From contig JAESTB010000173.1 in assembly GCA_016763815.1 (NCBI GenBank), positions 1 to 24,773 of the forward strand: 24,773 bases of DNA, in the 5' to 3' direction. This document shows, in pieces, positions 23,381-24,773 of this stretch (its first letter is position 1; every line of letters begins with the position of its first letter). The stretch comes from Arenicella sp. (GTDB taxonomy: Bacteria; Pseudomonadota; Gammaproteobacteria; Arenicellales; Arenicellaceae). A model generated the notes under the pieces. That model was not told where the DNA came from, did not search any database, and saw only the letters and a program-made list of their open reading frames with translations. Both the position numbers and the translations under genes were made by a program.

Positions 23381-23462
23381 GCGCTCACATTGTACTAGCG
23401 GAAAATTTAACGTTTTAGTACTAATAATAGGCCATAATTATTACCTTTAGAGAGGGTTCATT

Positions 23463-24494
23463 GTGAAAGTATCACGCTTAATTACATTTACCATATCGTC
23501 AGCGCTATTAGCTTTAACGCTGACTAGTCAAGTTGCGTCAGCGCAGCAATACAAAAAAGTCACTCGTTTTGGAACCTCGGAGTCAGTCTGTGCTGGCGGT
23601 GTTGAAACTCCCCAGCAGTTACAAGAATTCTTCGCCCAAAATCCGGCCAAGGTCAGAGAGCTATTGCTCGATTCAGGTTGGACCGGCAGCGCAGATGATT
23701 TAATGACTGCGGTAGCTAACGGTTCGATGACCGAGCGAGCTTATCCAGTGGGCACTCGCATGTTGTGGTCAGGCTCAAAAGTTAATGGCGCATATGTTGC
23801 CAATCCATACCGAGAGTGGGCCGGTGAAAAATCATTCGAAGCGTTTCAAATTGACCTTAGCCGCGGTTGTAAGCTTTATCATATCGCGATTCCCAAAGCA
23901 TGTTGTAACGTATCTTTGATTTCGGTTGTTGACGACACGTCAAGTGCGTGCGTCGCTCCAGTGGTTGTTAATCCTGTTGTCGCTCCAGCTGAAGAAACTG
24001 TAGCGCCAGTAGCAAAAGCGGCTTCACTTGCTTTGGTCCCATTCTTCGCCGCTTTTGTTGGTACTGAAACACGACCAAGGTTTGAGCCATCGTGGGATAT
24101 GGATAACCGTGATTCTTCGGGCATTATTGGTATTCGAGCTGGTTTGTTGAAAGAGCTTACAGCTAAGACTTCTCTACTAGGCCAAGTGTCTTATGTTGAT
24201 CGTCAAGGCGTTAATGGCGGTAATATCTACCCTGAACACAACTTCTCAGTCGACGTTGGTGTCGAGCATAAATTGAGCCAACGTGCCTTCATTGGTGCTG
24301 GTATCGGCGCTTGGGATATAGACGACAGCGAATTCAGCGATGCGTCGTTGTATGGCATTGTTGGTGGTGATATTGGTAAGACTAAATTACAGTGGTTCTT
24401 AGAAGGTCGTTTTTTCGATAGCGATTCTGAAACACTTGATTCTCTTTCGAATAATAGAATGTTCAGTGCCGGTATTCGTTACCTGATTAAGTAG
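23463..24494 (+). CDS. Exported protein of unknown function with probable C-terminal outer-membrane beta-barrel
   Basis: I do not recognise this 343-residue protein as a named family. It has a signal peptide (1-27, cleavage after ASA). An N-terminal domain (about 30-160) contains CAGGVETPQQLQEFF (43-57), an Asn/Trp/Gly-containing middle and IPKACCNVSLIS (143-154); its cysteines are 43, 136, 147, 148 and 163. A Pro/Val/Ala-rich linker (about 162-200) follows. The last part (about 205-343) has alternating polar/hydrophobic strands with Gly and aromatic residues (IIGIRAGLL, SLLGQVSYVD, RAFIGAGIGAW, LQWFLEGRFF, MFSAGIRYLIK), as in small beta-barrels. There is no terminal Phe. GTG 23463 has GAGAGGG upstream. 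Tandem terminators follow. A porin-like, adhesin or envelope-anchoring role is possible; none is shown. Confidence 0.8.
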   Translation: MKVSRLITFTISSALLALTLTSQVASAQQYKKVTRFGTSESVCAGGVETPQQLQEFFAQNPAKVRELLLDSGWTGSADDLMTAVANGSMTERAYPVGTRMLWSGSKVNGAYVANPYREWAGEKSFEAFQIDLSRGCKLYHIAIPKACCNVSLISVVDDTSSACVAPVVVNPVVAPAEETVAPVAKAASLALVPFFAAFVGTETRPRFEPSWDMDNRDSSGIIGIRAGLLKELTAKTSLLGQVSYVDRQGVNGGNIYPEHNFSVDVGVEHKLSQRAFIGAGIGAWDIDDSEFSDASLYGIVGGDIGKTKLQWFLEGRFFDSDSETLDSLSNNRMFSAGIRYLIK

Positions 24495-24519
24495 AGATTA
24501 AGTCCAAGTAGAGATTAAG
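24489..24519. repeat. 14-base direct repeat at the stop codon of the exported protein gene
   Basis: AAGTAGAGATTAAG occurs at 24489-24502 and again at 24506-24519, separated by TCC (period 17). The first copy contains the last Lys codon and TAG stop of the upstream gene; the second is non-coding. Confidence 0.9.
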
Positions 24520-24520
24520 G

Positions 24521-24554
24521 TGAGCCCAGAGTATCACTGGGCTCATTTTGTTTT
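24521..24554 (+). terminator. Rho-independent terminator of the exported protein gene
   Basis: TGAGCCCAG (24521-24529) pairs perfectly with CTGGGCTCA (24537-24545) around a 7-base loop, followed by TTTTGTTTT on the plus strand. It lies 26 bases after the stop codon at 24494. Confidence 0.88.
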
Positions 24555-24560
24555 AGCTAG

Positions 24561-24588
24561 AAAAAGCGGCTTATGCCGCTTTTTCTGT
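24561..24588. terminator. Second, bidirectional terminator
   Basis: A 10-bp perfect stem, AAAAAGCGGC (24561-24570) with GCCGCTTTTT (24575-24584), and a 4-base loop TTAT is followed by CTGTATT. The A5/T5 flanks let it act on both strands. With the preceding hairpin it makes a tandem terminator. Confidence 0.85.
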
Positions 24589-24606
24589 ATTTAGCGTTGA
24601 AGTGTT

Positions 24607-24773
24607 ATGAGTGAAATCGAGATTAAAGTTGAGCATATTGGCAAAGCTCGTGCGAGCTTCGAGAACGTTGTGCCTTTGCCGGAAAAAGCTGTGCCTTTGC
24701 CGGAAAAAGCTGTGCCTTTGCTGGGAAAAAGTGTTTCCGGCCACGCCAAGCGCGTAGGAATTACCACTTTAGG
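24607..24773 (+). CDS. Partial gene of unknown function, cut by the right edge of the window
   Basis: An open frame begins at ATG 24607 and runs off the window after 55 codons without a stop. The protein starts MSEIEIKVEHIGKARASF and then has three in-frame copies of a heptad close to VPLPEKA (residues 22-42), encoded by a 21-base tandem repeat (24667-24729). A more polar stretch ending in RVGITTL follows. I do not recognise the family. The position just after two terminators fits the start of a new transcription unit, but no strong ribosome site is seen and the true start could differ. Confidence 0.55.
   Translation, partial: MSEIEIKVEHIGKARASFENVVPLPEKAVPLPEKAVPLLGKSVSGHAKRVGITTL
24667..24729. 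repeat. Three-copy 21-base tandem repeat inside the partial gene
   Basis: Units are 24667-24687, 24688-24708 and 24709-24729, each reading GTG CCT TTG followed by CCGGAAAAA or a close variant. Units 1 and 2 differ by one base (GTT versus GCT at the first codon); unit 3 differs from unit 2 at two bases. All stay in frame. Confidence 0.9.

Noticed and set aside
1..24773. Mobile elements, CRISPR arrays, toxin-antitoxin pairs, phage-defence genes, tRNA or rRNA
   Set aside because: Looked for and not seen; all sizeable open frames are accounted for by housekeeping genes or the two unknowns at the right end.

Overview
The window is chromosomal DNA from a Gammaproteobacterium, probably marine and with moderate G+C. 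It is dominated by conserved housekeeping genes whose order resembles Pseudomonas and its relatives. The organism call is an inference from protein similarity and gene order recalled from known genomes; no search was run. No rRNA, tRNA, CRISPR array, prophage, transposase or integrase was found. Every gap between accepted genes is shorter than 300 bases.

Left part (1-5230): ygfZ on the minus strand faces away from a plus-strand block holding a small DUF1674/SdhAF4-type assembly factor, sdhC-sdhD-sdhA-sdhB (succinate dehydrogenase, complex II) and sdhE (FAD assembly factor). The enzyme is thus flanked by two putative maturation factors. YgfZ, which supports Fe-S enzymes, is adjacent. A LysR-type regulator (minus) follows, then nadB (minus; L-aspartate oxidase, another FAD enzyme of the same superfamily as SdhA).

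Middle (8474-14913): lepA, lepB, a DUF4845 membrane protein, rnc, era, recO and pdxJ run on the plus strand, the classic lep-rnc-era-recO-pdxJ cluster. In Pseudomonas the rpoE/algU-muc stress cassette sits between nadB and lepA; here that spot is a 208-base divergent promoter region. A minus-strand lytic transglycosylase converges on pdxJ.

Right part (15715-24773): yajQ and dsbC (plus) face a minus-strand run of suhB, mutS and fdxA across a strong bidirectional terminator. Divergent from suhB is trmJ-cysE followed by an IscA-type Fe-S carrier, the usual frame of the isc operon but without iscR, iscS or iscU. The last complete gene encodes an exported two-domain protein of unknown function: an N-terminal Cys-containing domain, a Pro/Val/Ala-rich linker and a probable outer-membrane beta-barrel. 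It is followed by two terminators and an unrecognised partial gene with an in-frame 21-base repeat.

Most of the window is ordinary core genome. The points most worth a second look are the rearranged neighbourhoods (sdh placed between ygfZ and sdhE; rpoE-muc absent; isc core absent), the unknown exported protein at 23463, the repeat-bearing partial gene at the right edge, a substituted FAD-motif residue in NadB, and several dyads and short tandem duplications in non-coding DNA.
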